A DNA stretch of 64,000 bases from Acidovorax sp. KKS102 (GTDB taxonomy: Bacteria; Pseudomonadota; Gammaproteobacteria; Burkholderiales; Burkholderiaceae_C). Shown here piece by piece: positions 14,543 to 24,015 of the stretch. The stretch covers positions 3,844,001-3,908,000 of the forward strand of contig NC_018708.1 of assembly GCF_000302535.1 (NCBI RefSeq), in the 5' to 3' direction. The position numbers and the translations under genes are program-made. The notes under the pieces are model-generated. The model saw only the letters and a program-made list of their open reading frames with translations. It made no database searches and had not been told where the DNA came from. The number at the start of each line of letters is the position of its first letter. Within the stretch, counting starts at the first letter, position 1.

Positions 14543-16324
14543 ATGCCTCCCGCGTTGCGCAACCTCCCGATGCTGGCCCGCCTTTGGCGTGCGGGTTGCG
14601 GCGTGGCGAGCATGGTGCTGTGCCTGCTGGTGCTCACCGCGTTGCCTGGGCAAGTGCAGGCAGGCGAGCCCTTGGTGCTCACGCACGACAGGCCGGAAGT
14701 GGACGCCTGGGAAGCCGTAACACTCCAGGCCGACCCCACCTACCAGCTCTCGGTCGAGGACATGTTGAACCGCCTGGGCGAGTTCAAACCGCCGGCGCGC
14801 CCCGGCAACTCGCTGGGCGTGCACAAGGCGGCCATGTGGCTGCACATTCCCATCGTTGCGCGCGAGGCGCAGCGCACGTCCTGGGTTGTCAACCTCGGCT
14901 ACAGCTCGCTGAGGGCCGACCTGTATCTGGCCCAGGGAGGCAAGGTGCTGCAGCAGGCCCGCGCACGCCAATCCGATCCAGCGCAACTGGCAGGCCGAAC
15001 GCCCGCCATGGCCTTCGACCTGCAGCCCGGACAACAGTACGACCTGCTGGTACGCGTGCAGGCCACGGGCCCGCTGATTCTGCCCATCACGGTCAGCGAA
15101 ATGCCCATTCACCTGCGCCACGCCTTGGGTGAGCAGATCCTTCAAGGGCTCCTCAACGGACTGGCTTTTTGCCTGCTTGCGTACAGCCTGATTCAGTGGG
15201 TCACGCAGCGTGACCGCATGTTCGGCTTTTATGCACTGGTCGTGCTGGGCAGTGCGGGCTTCTCGCTGCAGTTCTTTGGTATTGGCCCGCAGTATCTGTG
15301 GCCCAACAACCCTTGGATGGACCGGTACTCCGGCCCAGCAGCCGGGCTGATGGCGCTGACCGGGTCGTTCCTTTTCCTCGGTCACACACTGGCTGGAGAC
15401 AACCCCAACAGCCGGTATGCGCGCACCATGCGGGTGGGTGCAGGCATCACGGCAGCGGTCTGCATTGCCTTGGTGCTGGGCTGGTTGACTGTGCCGTTTG
15501 CGATTGCGTTCATGAGTCTTGCGGGCGCACTGCCCTCGTTCATCAGCCTTCCAGCAGCTCTGGCGCGCGTGCGGCAGAAAGACCCCATTGGCGCCACCTT
15601 GCTGGTGGCCTGGATCGCCTTTGGCATCGCTGCCGGTGTGATGGTGTGCCTGGTGCAGGGCTGGGTATCTGCCAACTTCTGGACACTGCACTCGTTCCAG
15701 ATCGGCGCCACCCTGGACATGCTGCTGTTCTTCCGCGTGCTGGGCCTGCGCGCCCGGGCGGTCCAGGCCCAAGCCCAGGAGGCCATGCGCGAGCGCGATC
15801 TGATGCAGTCGCTGGCCAACACCGATCCGCTCACCGGTCTGAGCAACCGGCGCGGTCTCCAGCACGCGTTGCACGCCGCGCTAGCCCACTGCTCACCCCA
15901 GCGGCTGGTTGCGGTCTACCTGATGGACCTGGATGGGTTCAAGCCGATCAACGATGCGCACGGCCATGATGTGGGGGACGATCTGCTGGTCGCAGTGGGC
16001 CACCGCCTCCAGGCCAATGTGCGGCACCAGACAGACCTGGTCGCACGGCTTGGCGGGGACGAGTTCATCATCATGGCCCGCGACCTGGCCACGCCCGAGC
16101 AGGCCGAGGACTTGGGCCGTTCGCTGCTGCGGGCCTTTGAGCATCCGCTCACGCTGAGCCATTTGCGCATCCAGGTGGGCCTGACCATCGGGTACGCGCT
16201 CGCGCCGCTGGACAGCGACGAACCGCAGGGCCTTCTGCGGTATGCAGATGCCGCGATGTACGCAGGCAAACAACGCGGCAAGCACTCGTTGCAGCGCATC
16301 CCCGCCACGGCAGCACTGGCATGA
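14543..16324 (+). CDS. 7TMR-DISM diguanylate cyclase, copy 1
   Basis: Membrane diguanylate cyclase, about 593 residues. Signal peptide ending GQVQAGE, an extracytoplasmic DISM-type beta domain (residues about 35-190), seven transmembrane helices (about 200-390), then GGDEF (RLGGDEFIIM, near 503). The active site is intact but the I-site position reads HQTD instead of RxxD because one residue is inserted before it (VRHQTD), so product inhibition may be lost. It is the first of three tandem paralogues. The ATG at 14543 was chosen because it directly precedes the signal peptide and avoids the overlap given by the 14486 start; no strong ribosome site is visible. Confidence 0.9.
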   Translation: MPPALRNLPMLARLWRAGCGVASMVLCLLVLTALPGQVQAGEPLVLTHDRPEVDAWEAVTLQADPTYQLSVEDMLNRLGEFKPPARPGNSLGVHKAAMWLHIPIVAREAQRTSWVVNLGYSSLRADLYLAQGGKVLQQARARQSDPAQLAGRTPAMAFDLQPGQQYDLLVRVQATGPLILPITVSEMPIHLRHALGEQILQGLLNGLAFCLLAYSLIQWVTQRDRMFGFYALVVLGSAGFSLQFFGIGPQYLWPNNPWMDRYSGPAAGLMALTGSFLFLGHTLAGDNPNSRYARTMRVGAGITAAVCIALVLGWLTVPFAIAFMSLAGALPSFISLPAALARVRQKDPIGATLLVAWIAFGIAAGVMVCLVQGWVSANFWTLHSFQIGATLDMLLFFRVLGLRARAVQAQAQEAMRERDLMQSLANTDPLTGLSNRRGLQHALHAALAHCSPQRLVAVYLMDLDGFKPINDAHGHDVGDDLLVAVGHRLQANVRHQTDLVARLGGDEFIIMARDLATPEQAEDLGRSLLRAFEHPLTLSHLRIQVGLTIGYALAPLDSDEPQGLLRYADAAMYAGKQRGKHSLQRIPATAALA

Positions 16325-18135
16325 CGACGATGCATCGCAACGCCCTGCCCACCAATCGGCCCACTGGTCGGCCCACACTCCCACGCCCTCTGCTGTGGCT
16401 GCTGTTACTGGCAATCTGGCACGTGCTGTCCCTGCCCGCCACCGCGCGGGCCGCAGCCCCCGGCCCGCTCGTGCTGCCCGCCGACTCCCGCCCGGTCAAC
16501 GTCTGGTCCGTAGCCACCCTACTGGCCGACCCTTCACAGCAATGGGGCGTGCAGGACGCGCTGGCACGTTTGCCCGAGTTTGCAGAGCCCCCGAGCCGTG
16601 GCGGCAGCCTGGGTGTGCGCAAGGAGGCCATTTGGCTGCGGGTGCCGCTGATGTCGCGCGTGGCGTCGGGCAATGAATGGATCGTGAACATCGACTTTGC
16701 GGTGCTCAATGAAGTTGATATCTACCTCACCCAGCAAGGCCAGCTGATTCAGCACGCGGCGCTGGGCAATTTGCGGCCTTACTCCGAGCGCCCGCTGCGC
16801 GGCCGCACCCCGGCGATGACGCTGGACCTGGCGGCGGACACGCCCTATCAGCTGCTGATCCGCGTACAGACTTCGGGCGCAATGATCCTGCCCATCACCC
16901 TGAGCAAGGCACCTTATCTGGTGCACCGGTCTCTGCGCGAGCAGATGTTCCAGGGCGTGCTGGCCGGGCTGGCCCTGTGCCTGGTGGTCTACAGCTTTAC
17001 CCAATGGGCCAGCCAGCGCGAAAAGCTGTTCCTCTACTACTGCATGCTGGTGGTGGGCAGTGCAGTGTTCTCGCTGCAGTTCTTCGGTGTGGGGACCCAA
17101 TTCCTGTGGAGCGACCAGCTATGGATCGAGGTCCACGCCGCAGGGGCGGCAGGGCTGCTGGCCATTGCGGGCTCTTTCCTCTTCATGGGCCATGCGCTCA
17201 TGGGCCACATGCCCCACAGCCGGTTCCTGCGGGTGATGCAGGCGGGCGCAGTGCTGAGCCTCGTGCTGCTCGCGGCCTTCCTGGTTGACCTGATCAACAC
17301 CCGGACCACCACCGCCATCATCAGCGTGTTGGGCCCCCTGCCCTCGCTCATCAGCCTGCCCATCGCCGTAGCGCGTGCACGTCGGGGGGACTCCGTCAGC
17401 ACCACGTTGCTCGCGGCCTGGGTCGCGTACTTCACGGCAGCAGTGACCATGGTGTGTCTGGTGCAAGGCCTGCTGCCCGTCAACTTCTGGACGCTGCACT
17501 CCTTCCAGCTCGGGGCGGCTGCCGACATGCTGCTGTTCCTGCGGGTACTCGGCCAGCGCTCTGCCGCCTTGCGCCAAGCGGCCTCCGAGGCGCTGCGCGA
17601 GCGCGACACCATGCGCTCACTCGCCTACACCGACTCGCTCACCGGGCTCAGCAACCGGCGCGGCATGCAAATGGCGCTGCAGTCGGCGCTGGCACAGGCC
17701 AGCCCCCAGCGCCTGGTGGCCGTTTACCTCATGGACCTGGACGGTTTCAAGCCGGTCAACGACACCTATGGCCACGATGTGGGCGATGACCTGCTGGTGG
17801 CCGTGGGCCACCGGCTGCAGGCCAACGTGCGACAGCACACCGACCTGGTAGCCCGCCTGGGCGGCGACGAGTTCATCGTCATGGCGCGCGAACTGGCCAC
17901 CCCCCAGCAGGCCCAGGAATTGGGGCAATCCTTGCTGCATGCGTTTGAACAGCCATTCCGGCTGAGCCACCTGTCCATTCAGGTGGGCCTCACCATCGGC
18001 TACGCACTGGCACCGTTGGACAGCGACGATGCGCAGCATCTGGTCCGGCTGGCGGATGCCGCCATGTATGCAGGCAAGGAGAGCGGCAAACACTGCATCC
18101 GCCGCAATCCGGGCGAACTGGCGCTGACCTCATGA
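16321..18135 (+). CDS. 7TMR-DISM diguanylate cyclase, copy 2
   Basis: 604-residue paralogue of the preceding gene with the same order: signal peptide ending TARAAAP, DISM extracellular domain, seven helices, GGDEF (RLGGDEFIVM, near residue 512). The I-site reads QHTD, again one residue out of register (VRQHTD), so allosteric inhibition is probably absent. The ATG at 16321 overlaps the stop of copy 1 by four bases; a second in-frame ATG lies at 16330. The conserved cyclase domain (LMDLDGFKPVNDTYGHDVGDD) is closest to copy 1 by eye, while the sensory domain differs more. Confidence 0.92.
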   Translation: MTTMHRNALPTNRPTGRPTLPRPLLWLLLLAIWHVLSLPATARAAAPGPLVLPADSRPVNVWSVATLLADPSQQWGVQDALARLPEFAEPPSRGGSLGVRKEAIWLRVPLMSRVASGNEWIVNIDFAVLNEVDIYLTQQGQLIQHAALGNLRPYSERPLRGRTPAMTLDLAADTPYQLLIRVQTSGAMILPITLSKAPYLVHRSLREQMFQGVLAGLALCLVVYSFTQWASQREKLFLYYCMLVVGSAVFSLQFFGVGTQFLWSDQLWIEVHAAGAAGLLAIAGSFLFMGHALMGHMPHSRFLRVMQAGAVLSLVLLAAFLVDLINTRTTTAIISVLGPLPSLISLPIAVARARRGDSVSTTLLAAWVAYFTAAVTMVCLVQGLLPVNFWTLHSFQLGAAADMLLFLRVLGQRSAALRQAASEALRERDTMRSLAYTDSLTGLSNRRGMQMALQSALAQASPQRLVAVYLMDLDGFKPVNDTYGHDVGDDLLVAVGHRLQANVRQHTDLVARLGGDEFIVMARELATPQQAQELGQSLLHAFEQPFRLSHLSIQVGLTIGYALAPLDSDDAQHLVRLADAAMYAGKESGKHCIRRNPGELALTS

Positions 18136-19928
18136 CTTACACGCGCTTCAGTGGCTTTGGTCACCGCCCGGTTCTGGCAAGCTGGTGGCGTGCGGTCTGC
18201 CTGTTGGCGGGACTGTGTCTGCTGATGGGAGCATTCCCGACCAATGCCCGGGCTGCGCCCCTCGAACTGCGGGATGACCTGCTCTCCATCGAGGCCTGGC
18301 CTGCAGTCACCGTGCTGCCAGACCCCTCCGGCACCTTGCTCGTGAATGATGTTCTTGCGGAATTGGCCCGCTTTCAAACCCCACCCGGCACCAGCGGCAC
18401 CCTGGGCGTGCGGGCGGAACCGGTGTGGGTGCGCATCCCGGTCACCGTGCCGGTAGCCTCCAACGGCCTGTGGGTGCTGGATATCGACTATCCCGTGCTG
18501 CAGCGCATCGAGGTGTACCTGGCTGCAGACGGTCACGTCACCCAGCAGGCCACGCTGGGCAGCCTGCAGCCCTACACACAGCGCCCGCTGCGCAGCCGCA
18601 CGCACGCCCTGCCATTGACCATGCTGCCAGGGCATGCCTACGACCTACTGCTGCGTGTGGAAACCCGGGGTGCCATGGTGCTCCCTATCACTCTGAACAA
18701 ACCCACCACCTGGCACAGCAAGGCACTGAACGAGCAAATGCTGCAAGGCATTCTCACAGGGCTGGCGCTGTGCCTGCTGATCTACAGCCTGGCGCAGTGG
18801 CTCAATTTGCGGGACGTGCTGTTCATCCAGTACGCACTGCTCATCACGGGCAGCCTGCTGTTTTCGCTGCACCTGTTTGGCCTGGGCACCCAATACCTGT
18901 GGCGCGACATGCCTTGGGCGGAACTGCATGCCGCCAGCCTGGCCGCGCTCACAGCCACCTGCGGCTCCTTTCTCTTCATCAGCCAGGCCCTGGCCGGTGA
19001 CCGGCCCCGCAGCCGGCTACTGCGCAGCATGCGGGGCGGTGCTGTGCTGTGCGTGGTGCTGGCCGCCCTCTATGCCCTCGACCTGCTCAGCACCCGCGCA
19101 GTGACGGGCATCGTCAGCATCCTGGGGCTGGTGCCTGCGCTCATGGGCATCCCGGGGGCGGTGCGCCGCGCACGGCTGGGAGACCCGGTCGGCTCTACCT
19201 TGCTGCTCGCCTGGATGGTGTACTTTCTGGCGACTGCCACGGTCATTGGCGTGATCCAGGGATGGGTACCTGTGAATTTCTGGACGCTGCACTCCTTCCA
19301 GTTTGGCGCCACGCTGGACATGCTGCTGTTCATGCGCGTGCTGGGCCTTCGCACCAAGGCGCTGCGGCTGGAGGCGCTGGACGCCAACCGCGAGCGTGAC
19401 GTGATGCGATCCCTCGCCCACACCGATCCGCTCACCGGCCTGCCCAACCGGCGCGGGCTCAATATCTCGCTTGCGTCCGCGCTTTCGCGTTGCAGTGCCG
19501 AAAAAATGCTCGCGGTGTACGTGATGGACCTTGACGGGTTCAAACCCGTCAACGACCAGCATGGCCACGATGTGGGCGACGAACTGCTCGTGGCCGTGAC
19601 ACGGCGCCTGCAGGGCCATGTGCGCCAGAGCGACCTGGTGGCGCGCCTCGGCGGGGACGAGTTCGTGGTGATGGCCGGACAGTTGCAGAGCCTGCAACAG
19701 GCACAGGAGCTGGGGCACAAGCTGCTGGACGCATTCCGTTCGCCGTTTTCGCTGAACAACGTGCAGGTGGAGATCGGTCTGACCATTGGGTACGCCATCG
19801 CACCACACGACAGCACTGACGCGATTGGCCTGCTCAAGCTGGCCGACGCCGCCATGTACAGCGGCAAACAGGGCGGCAAGTTCTGCCTGCGGCGCAACAC
19901 GGGCGACCTTGCACTGTCCTCCGCCTGA
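18132..19928 (+). CDS. 7TMR-DISM diguanylate cyclase, copy 3
   Basis: 598-residue third paralogue, coupled to copy 2 by another ATGA overlap at 18132. Signal peptide ending TNARAAP, DISM extracellular domain, seven helices and GGDEF (RLGGDEFVVM, near residue 506). Unlike its two siblings it keeps a correct I-site, RQSD, five residues before GGDEF, so it should be product-inhibited. The cyclase active-site segment VMDLDGFKPVNDQHGHDVGDE is intact apart from conservative changes. It is the last gene of the run that begins at 12182; 120 nt separate it from the flavin oxidase gene. Confidence 0.92.
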   Translation: MTYTRFSGFGHRPVLASWWRAVCLLAGLCLLMGAFPTNARAAPLELRDDLLSIEAWPAVTVLPDPSGTLLVNDVLAELARFQTPPGTSGTLGVRAEPVWVRIPVTVPVASNGLWVLDIDYPVLQRIEVYLAADGHVTQQATLGSLQPYTQRPLRSRTHALPLTMLPGHAYDLLLRVETRGAMVLPITLNKPTTWHSKALNEQMLQGILTGLALCLLIYSLAQWLNLRDVLFIQYALLITGSLLFSLHLFGLGTQYLWRDMPWAELHAASLAALTATCGSFLFISQALAGDRPRSRLLRSMRGGAVLCVVLAALYALDLLSTRAVTGIVSILGLVPALMGIPGAVRRARLGDPVGSTLLLAWMVYFLATATVIGVIQGWVPVNFWTLHSFQFGATLDMLLFMRVLGLRTKALRLEALDANRERDVMRSLAHTDPLTGLPNRRGLNISLASALSRCSAEKMLAVYVMDLDGFKPVNDQHGHDVGDELLVAVTRRLQGHVRQSDLVARLGGDEFVVMAGQLQSLQQAQELGHKLLDAFRSPFSLNNVQVEIGLTIGYAIAPHDSTDAIGLLKLADAAMYSGKQGGKFCLRRNTGDLALSSA

Positions 19929-20048
19929 CAGCCCCGCCCTGCGGGCACGGATGCAGGCCGACAACATGCGCCAGCCATTTCCCTCTGGTCAAAGCGATCC
20001 GGCTCCGGTACACCCGGGGCTTCGCAACTTCCTGAAGGATCGCTCGCC

Positions 20049-21536
20049 ATGGCCCATCGCAAAAGTTCGGCCCGCCTCGCCAAAGACGCACGCGTCGCGC
20101 ACTTTTTATCTTTGGCGGCAAAACAGCCGGCATTGAGCGCGGCGCAGGCCAGCGCACCGGTGCTCACGTGGGAGGCGGTGGCCGCGCTGGAGGCGCGGAT
20201 CGTAGGGCGCATCGTGCTGCCCTCCAGCCCCGACTACAACGCAGCGCGGCAGGAGTCGAACCCGGCCTTCCAGTCGTACCCGGAGATCATCGTCTTTTGC
20301 GCCTGCGAAAACGATGTGCTGGAGTGCCTGGCCGTGGCCCGCACCTACGGCGTGTGGGTGGCCGTGCGTTGTGGTGGCCACAGCACGGCAGGCTACTCGG
20401 TCAACAGCGGCATGGTGGTGGACCTGAGCGACCTGCAGGGCGTGGTGCTAGACCCTGCGCGCGAACGCGTGCACGTGCTGCCCGGCACCGACTTCGACCA
20501 CTTCAACGGCGCCATGAACCATACGGGCTGGCATGTGCCCACGGGCGCCTGTGGCAGTGTGTGCGTGGGGGGCTTTGTGCAAGGCGGCGGTTACGGCTAC
20601 ACCTCGCGTGCGTTCGGCATCCAGAGCGATCTGGTGGACTCCTTCCGTGTGGCGCTGGCCAACGGCACCATCGTCACTGCCAGCGCGCAGGAGCACCCTG
20701 ACCTCTACTGGGCCCTGCGCGGCGGCACGGGCGGCAACTTTGGCGTGGTGCTGCAGGTGACCTACCGCATGCAGAGACTGGACCAGGTGTGGGCCTGGGC
20801 CATCAGCTGGGACGCCGTGCACGCGGCCCAGGTACTCACGCTGCTGCAGGCTGGCTACATGAAGACCGGTGCGCCCGACGCCTTGGGCTACATGATGAAC
20901 CTCGGCTTCCAGAACGGTGTGCCCGTGTACATGGTGCAAGGCATGTTCTGCGGCAGCCGCGAGGAAGGGCTGGCAGCCATTGCACCGCTGATGGCCATCC
21001 CCAGCGCGCAGCTGCTGGTGGACAAGACCGGCACCTACCCCGACATGAACGTGTGGCTGGAAGACCACCCCTACACCCTGCCCGACAACCTGCCGGACGG
21101 CATCGCCGAAACCAAGGCCAGCGGATACATCAATACCCGGCTCTCGCCCGCCGACTGGCAACGCATCATCGACTACTTCAAGACCTCGCCCAACCCCTGG
21201 TCGCTGGCGTATCTGGAGCCCTACGGCGGCGCCATCAACCGCTACCCTGTGGGCGACAGCGCCTTTGTGCATCGCAATGTGGACGCTGACCTGGTGGTGG
21301 ATGTGTTCTGGCGCAACCCGGCCGAACGCGCCCAGATGGAAGCCTGGCTCGACGGCTTCATGCAGCTGGTGCGGCCGTTCCTGAACGGCCACGTGTACCA
21401 GAACTATCCGGATGCGCGGCTGACCGACTTTGCCTCGGCCTACTGGGGCCCCGCCTACCCGCAGCTTCAGCAGGTCAAGGTGGCCTACGACCCTGGCAAC
21501 TTCTTCCACTTCCAGCAAAGCATTCGGCTGCCGTAA
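20049..21536 (+). CDS. FAD-linked (BBE-like) oxidoreductase
   Basis: Flavoprotein oxidase of the VAO/PCMH superfamily, 495 residues, with no signal peptide. The N-terminal FAD domain has RCGGHSTAGYS with His111 (8-alpha-histidyl FAD position). The segment GACGSVCVGGFVQGGGYG has Cys168, aligned by its distance to GGG with the 6-S-cysteinyl residue of berberine-bridge enzymes, so bicovalent FAD is likely. The C-terminal BBE domain is present (AYWGPAYPQLQQVKVAYDP). Family members oxidise alcohols, sugars or alkaloids; the substrate here is unknown. A good ribosome site (AAGGA) precedes the ATG. The gene converges on the PAS-GGDEF gene. Confidence 0.88.
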   Translation: MAHRKSSARLAKDARVAHFLSLAAKQPALSAAQASAPVLTWEAVAALEARIVGRIVLPSSPDYNAARQESNPAFQSYPEIIVFCACENDVLECLAVARTYGVWVAVRCGGHSTAGYSVNSGMVVDLSDLQGVVLDPARERVHVLPGTDFDHFNGAMNHTGWHVPTGACGSVCVGGFVQGGGYGYTSRAFGIQSDLVDSFRVALANGTIVTASAQEHPDLYWALRGGTGGNFGVVLQVTYRMQRLDQVWAWAISWDAVHAAQVLTLLQAGYMKTGAPDALGYMMNLGFQNGVPVYMVQGMFCGSREEGLAAIAPLMAIPSAQLLVDKTGTYPDMNVWLEDHPYTLPDNLPDGIAETKASGYINTRLSPADWQRIIDYFKTSPNPWSLAYLEPYGGAINRYPVGDSAFVHRNVDADLVVDVFWRNPAERAQMEAWLDGFMQLVRPFLNGHVYQNYPDARLTDFASAYWGPAYPQLQQVKVAYDPGNFFHFQQSIRLP

Positions 21537-21571
21537 CGCGCCAATGCGGTGATGCGGTGAGGTGATGCACC

Positions 21572-21586
21572 TGCCCCGAGGGGGCA
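21572..21586. terminator. GC hairpin between convergent genes
   Basis: TGCCCC (21572-21577) and GGGGCA (21581-21586) form a perfect six-base stem with loop GAG. It lies in the 69-nt gap between the stops of the flavin oxidase and PAS-GGDEF genes. There is no T-run on either strand, so termination is only suggested by position. Confidence 0.35.
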
Positions 21587-21605
21587 CGCTAAGAGGCCCG
21601 TTAGA

Positions 21606-22931
21606 TCAGGCCGTCTGCGCGTAATGCAGGCGGCCCTTGCCTGCCCGCTTGGCTGAGTACATGGCCTGGTCGGCGCGGTTCATCAGCGCGTCGATGTCTC
21701 CCTCCAGCGGGGGGTACACCGCCACACCAATGCTGGCTCCAATGCGCAGCTCGCGTCCGTCCACCGTCATTCCCTGCTGCAGGGCGTCGATGATGCGGTG
21801 GCCGATGGTATCGGTGACCTCACGCGTCACCTCGCGGTCCAACATCACCAGAAACTCGTCGCCCCCGAGCCGCGCCATGGTGTCGCCCGCACGCACCGTG
21901 CTGGCAATGCGCTGGGCCACGATGCGCAGCACCTCATCGCCCGCGCGGTGGCCTTCGGCGTCGTTCACGTGCTTGAACCCGTCGAGGTCAATGAACAACA
22001 GCGCCACCGACCCGTCGGTGTGCCGCGCATGCAGCAGCGACTGCTCCAGCCGCCCCTGGAAAGCAGCGCGGTTGAGCAACCCGGTCAGCGAGTCGTGGTT
22101 GGCCAGGTAGTGCTGCTGCCGGGCGATCTGGATCTTGGCGGACACATCCTGCACCAGCGCCATGATCGAGGTCACCTGGCCGTCTGCGTCGGTCAAGGCG
22201 GAGTTGAACCACTCGCAGTGCACCTCAGTGCCATCGCTGCGCACAAAACAGGTCTCGGCCCGGTTCTGCGACTCCTGGCCGGACTGCAGCCGCTGCAGCG
22301 CCTGCTGCAGGCTGTCGTCCATCGATGCGGGGGCCAGCAGGTCCGTCAGCAGCCGCCCCTCCAGCCCCGCCACATGCAGCCAGCCCAGCAGTTGCACCGC
22401 GCGCTGCGAGCAATGCAGCAGCTGCAGCTGGTGGTCCATCTCCACCACGGCCAGGGGGCTGTTCTCCATGTGGGACGACAGGCGCTGGTTGGCCGCGCGC
22501 AGCGCATTCATGGTGACCTGCAGCTCGTGCACGTCCAGCGCCGTGGTGATGAAACCGTCAATCGCGCCTTGCGGGTTGTGCCAGGGCGTCAGGCAGATGG
22601 TGCGCCACTCGTCAAAGCCATACGGCGTTCGCAGCATGCGCTGGTACTGCACCCGCTCGCCGCTGAGCACCCGGTTCACAAAGGGCATGAAACGGGCGCA
22701 ATCCTGCTCGCCATACACCTCCACCAGCGTCTTGCCGACCAGTTCCTCCGGCACGGTGCCGAACCAGCGCGCGTATTCGTCGTTCACATAGATCATCGAC
22801 AGGCTGCGGTCGATCACAGCCATGGTGGCGCCCGCGCTGCGGGTGATCACATCCAGCAGGTCTGCCTTGGACCATACCTGCTTGCGGGCGGTCTCCGGGT
22901 GCGTGGACAACTCAGGCGCTTCTGGCGTCAT
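21606..22931 (-). CDS. PAS-PAS-GGDEF diguanylate cyclase
   Basis: Soluble diguanylate cyclase of about 441 residues. Two PAS domains (about 25-140 and 150-265; note DHQLQLLHCSQRAVQLLGW) precede GGDEF (RLGGDEFLVML, near residue 352). The I-site RAGD is intact, and LFIDLDGFKHVNDAEGHRAG carries the metal-binding and nucleotide residues. No EAL domain follows. The ATG at 22931 is preferred over a TTG five codons upstream; a GGGG stretch lies 9-12 nt before it. It sits between the flavin oxidase gene and the porin-like gene and does not look operonic. Confidence 0.9.
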   Translation of the reverse strand: MTPEAPELSTHPETARKQVWSKADLLDVITRSAGATMAVIDRSLSMIYVNDEYARWFGTVPEELVGKTLVEVYGEQDCARFMPFVNRVLSGERVQYQRMLRTPYGFDEWRTICLTPWHNPQGAIDGFITTALDVHELQVTMNALRAANQRLSSHMENSPLAVVEMDHQLQLLHCSQRAVQLLGWLHVAGLEGRLLTDLLAPASMDDSLQQALQRLQSGQESQNRAETCFVRSDGTEVHCEWFNSALTDADGQVTSIMALVQDVSAKIQIARQQHYLANHDSLTGLLNRAAFQGRLEQSLLHARHTDGSVALLFIDLDGFKHVNDAEGHRAGDEVLRIVAQRIASTVRAGDTMARLGGDEFLVMLDREVTREVTDTIGHRIIDALQQGMTVDGRELRIGASIGVAVYPPLEGDIDALMNRADQAMYSAKRAGKGRLHYAQTA

Positions 22932-23111
22932 GCGGCAATACCCCAATGGGGGAGAGGATCAGCGAAGAGGCGGCCTCATACATCCTGAGAGATACCCTGA
23001 GAGGGTGATGGCACAGGGTGCGGCCGCCTGGGCGTAACTGTCTGTGAGCGGCAGCTTAGCACTTTCGCCAGCCGCTCCCTCTCCCAGCCGCCCCTTGCCG
23101 CCGGGGACGGC

Positions 23112-24005
23112 CTAGCGGCAGCAGCGATAAGCCAAGCCCACCGAGACCGAGTAACCCACCGGCTGCACGGTCAGCGGGCTGCGGCGCGCATCGCCCTGCA
23201 ACTGCGACACCCGGGCCGCGCCCAGCACCACCCAGTGCCGGTTGAGCGCCGTCATCACCTCCACCCCGGCGTCGACGCTGTACAGCCCACCGCGTGGCTC
23301 GAACGCGGGCAAGGGGCTGTTGCTGCCCGCAGGCACCCCAAAATGCCCTCGCAGGTAGGTGCGGTCCCCAAAGCTCGCGCCCGCCCCAAAGCTGACCTTG
23401 GTCTGCTCCGTCACAGGCCAGGTGTAGCCAATGCTGGTGGACCACTGCGCGCCGCCATCGCGGCCCAGGATGTCTTGCGAGACCCCGGCGCCCACGGCCC
23501 AGCGGTCGGTGATGGCATAGCCTGCGCTGATCCGCGCCCGCAGGGTGGACCGCACCGACGGCAGCCCCACCAGAATGGGCGCATCCGAGCCATCGCGGCC
23601 CTTGTCGATGCGCAAGGCTGCGCTCAGGCTAAAGCGGTCGCTCTGCGCCAGCGTGGCGCTGGCGCCGGACTCGCGGGGCCCCAGGCCATGGCCCATGAAG
23701 GCGCTACCGCGCGAGGTGCTCAGGCGAAACCGGCCGTACTCGATGGCCCAGGCGGGACGCAGGCTGTTCTTGCGGCCGTCGCCACCCGCATAGTCGGGGC
23801 TGCTGCCCACGATGGCGCCAATCGCGTAGTTGAATTTGGGCGCAGCGGCCTGCTGGCTCTCTGCCTTGTCGGACACAGCGGTGTCCGTGCCGGGAGTCTC
23901 CGGCAAGCCCTGGGCGCTCACCCAGGGGCTGACGCACAAGCCCGCAAGCGCCATCGCCCGCAAGGAAATCAAGGAAGCGGAGACCCGACCGGTAGTGAAA
24001 CGCAT
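23112..24005 (-). CDS. MipA/OmpV-family outer membrane protein
   Basis: Outer-membrane beta-barrel protein, 297 residues. The signal peptide is cleaved near VSAQG, followed by a linker and the family block NYAIGAIVGSSPDYAGGDGRK. The rest alternates amphipathic strands (FRLSTSRGSAFMGHGLG and later GAGASFGDRTYLRGHFG), as in MipA/OmpV. The family includes scaffold proteins for murein synthesis and outer-membrane channels; the role here is unknown. The C-terminus reads VGLAYRCCR, so the usual terminal aromatic residue is followed or replaced by CCR, which is odd for a Bam substrate. It lies 10 nt downstream of uppP on the same strand. Confidence 0.85.
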   Translation of the reverse strand: MRFTTGRVSASLISLRAMALAGLCVSPWVSAQGLPETPGTDTAVSDKAESQQAAAPKFNYAIGAIVGSSPDYAGGDGRKNSLRPAWAIEYGRFRLSTSRGSAFMGHGLGPRESGASATLAQSDRFSLSAALRIDKGRDGSDAPILVGLPSVRSTLRARISAGYAITDRWAVGAGVSQDILGRDGGAQWSTSIGYTWPVTEQTKVSFGAGASFGDRTYLRGHFGVPAGSNSPLPAFEPRGGLYSVDAGVEVMTALNRHWVVLGAARVSQLQGDARRSPLTVQPVGYSVSVGLAYRCCR

Positions 24006-24015
24006 GACCTAATTA

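Noticed and set aside
12859-15874. Long minus-strand frames opposite the oxygenase and first DISM cyclase
   Set aside because: Antisense shadows of the plus-strand genes, composed of His/Gln/Gly-rich sequence without motifs.
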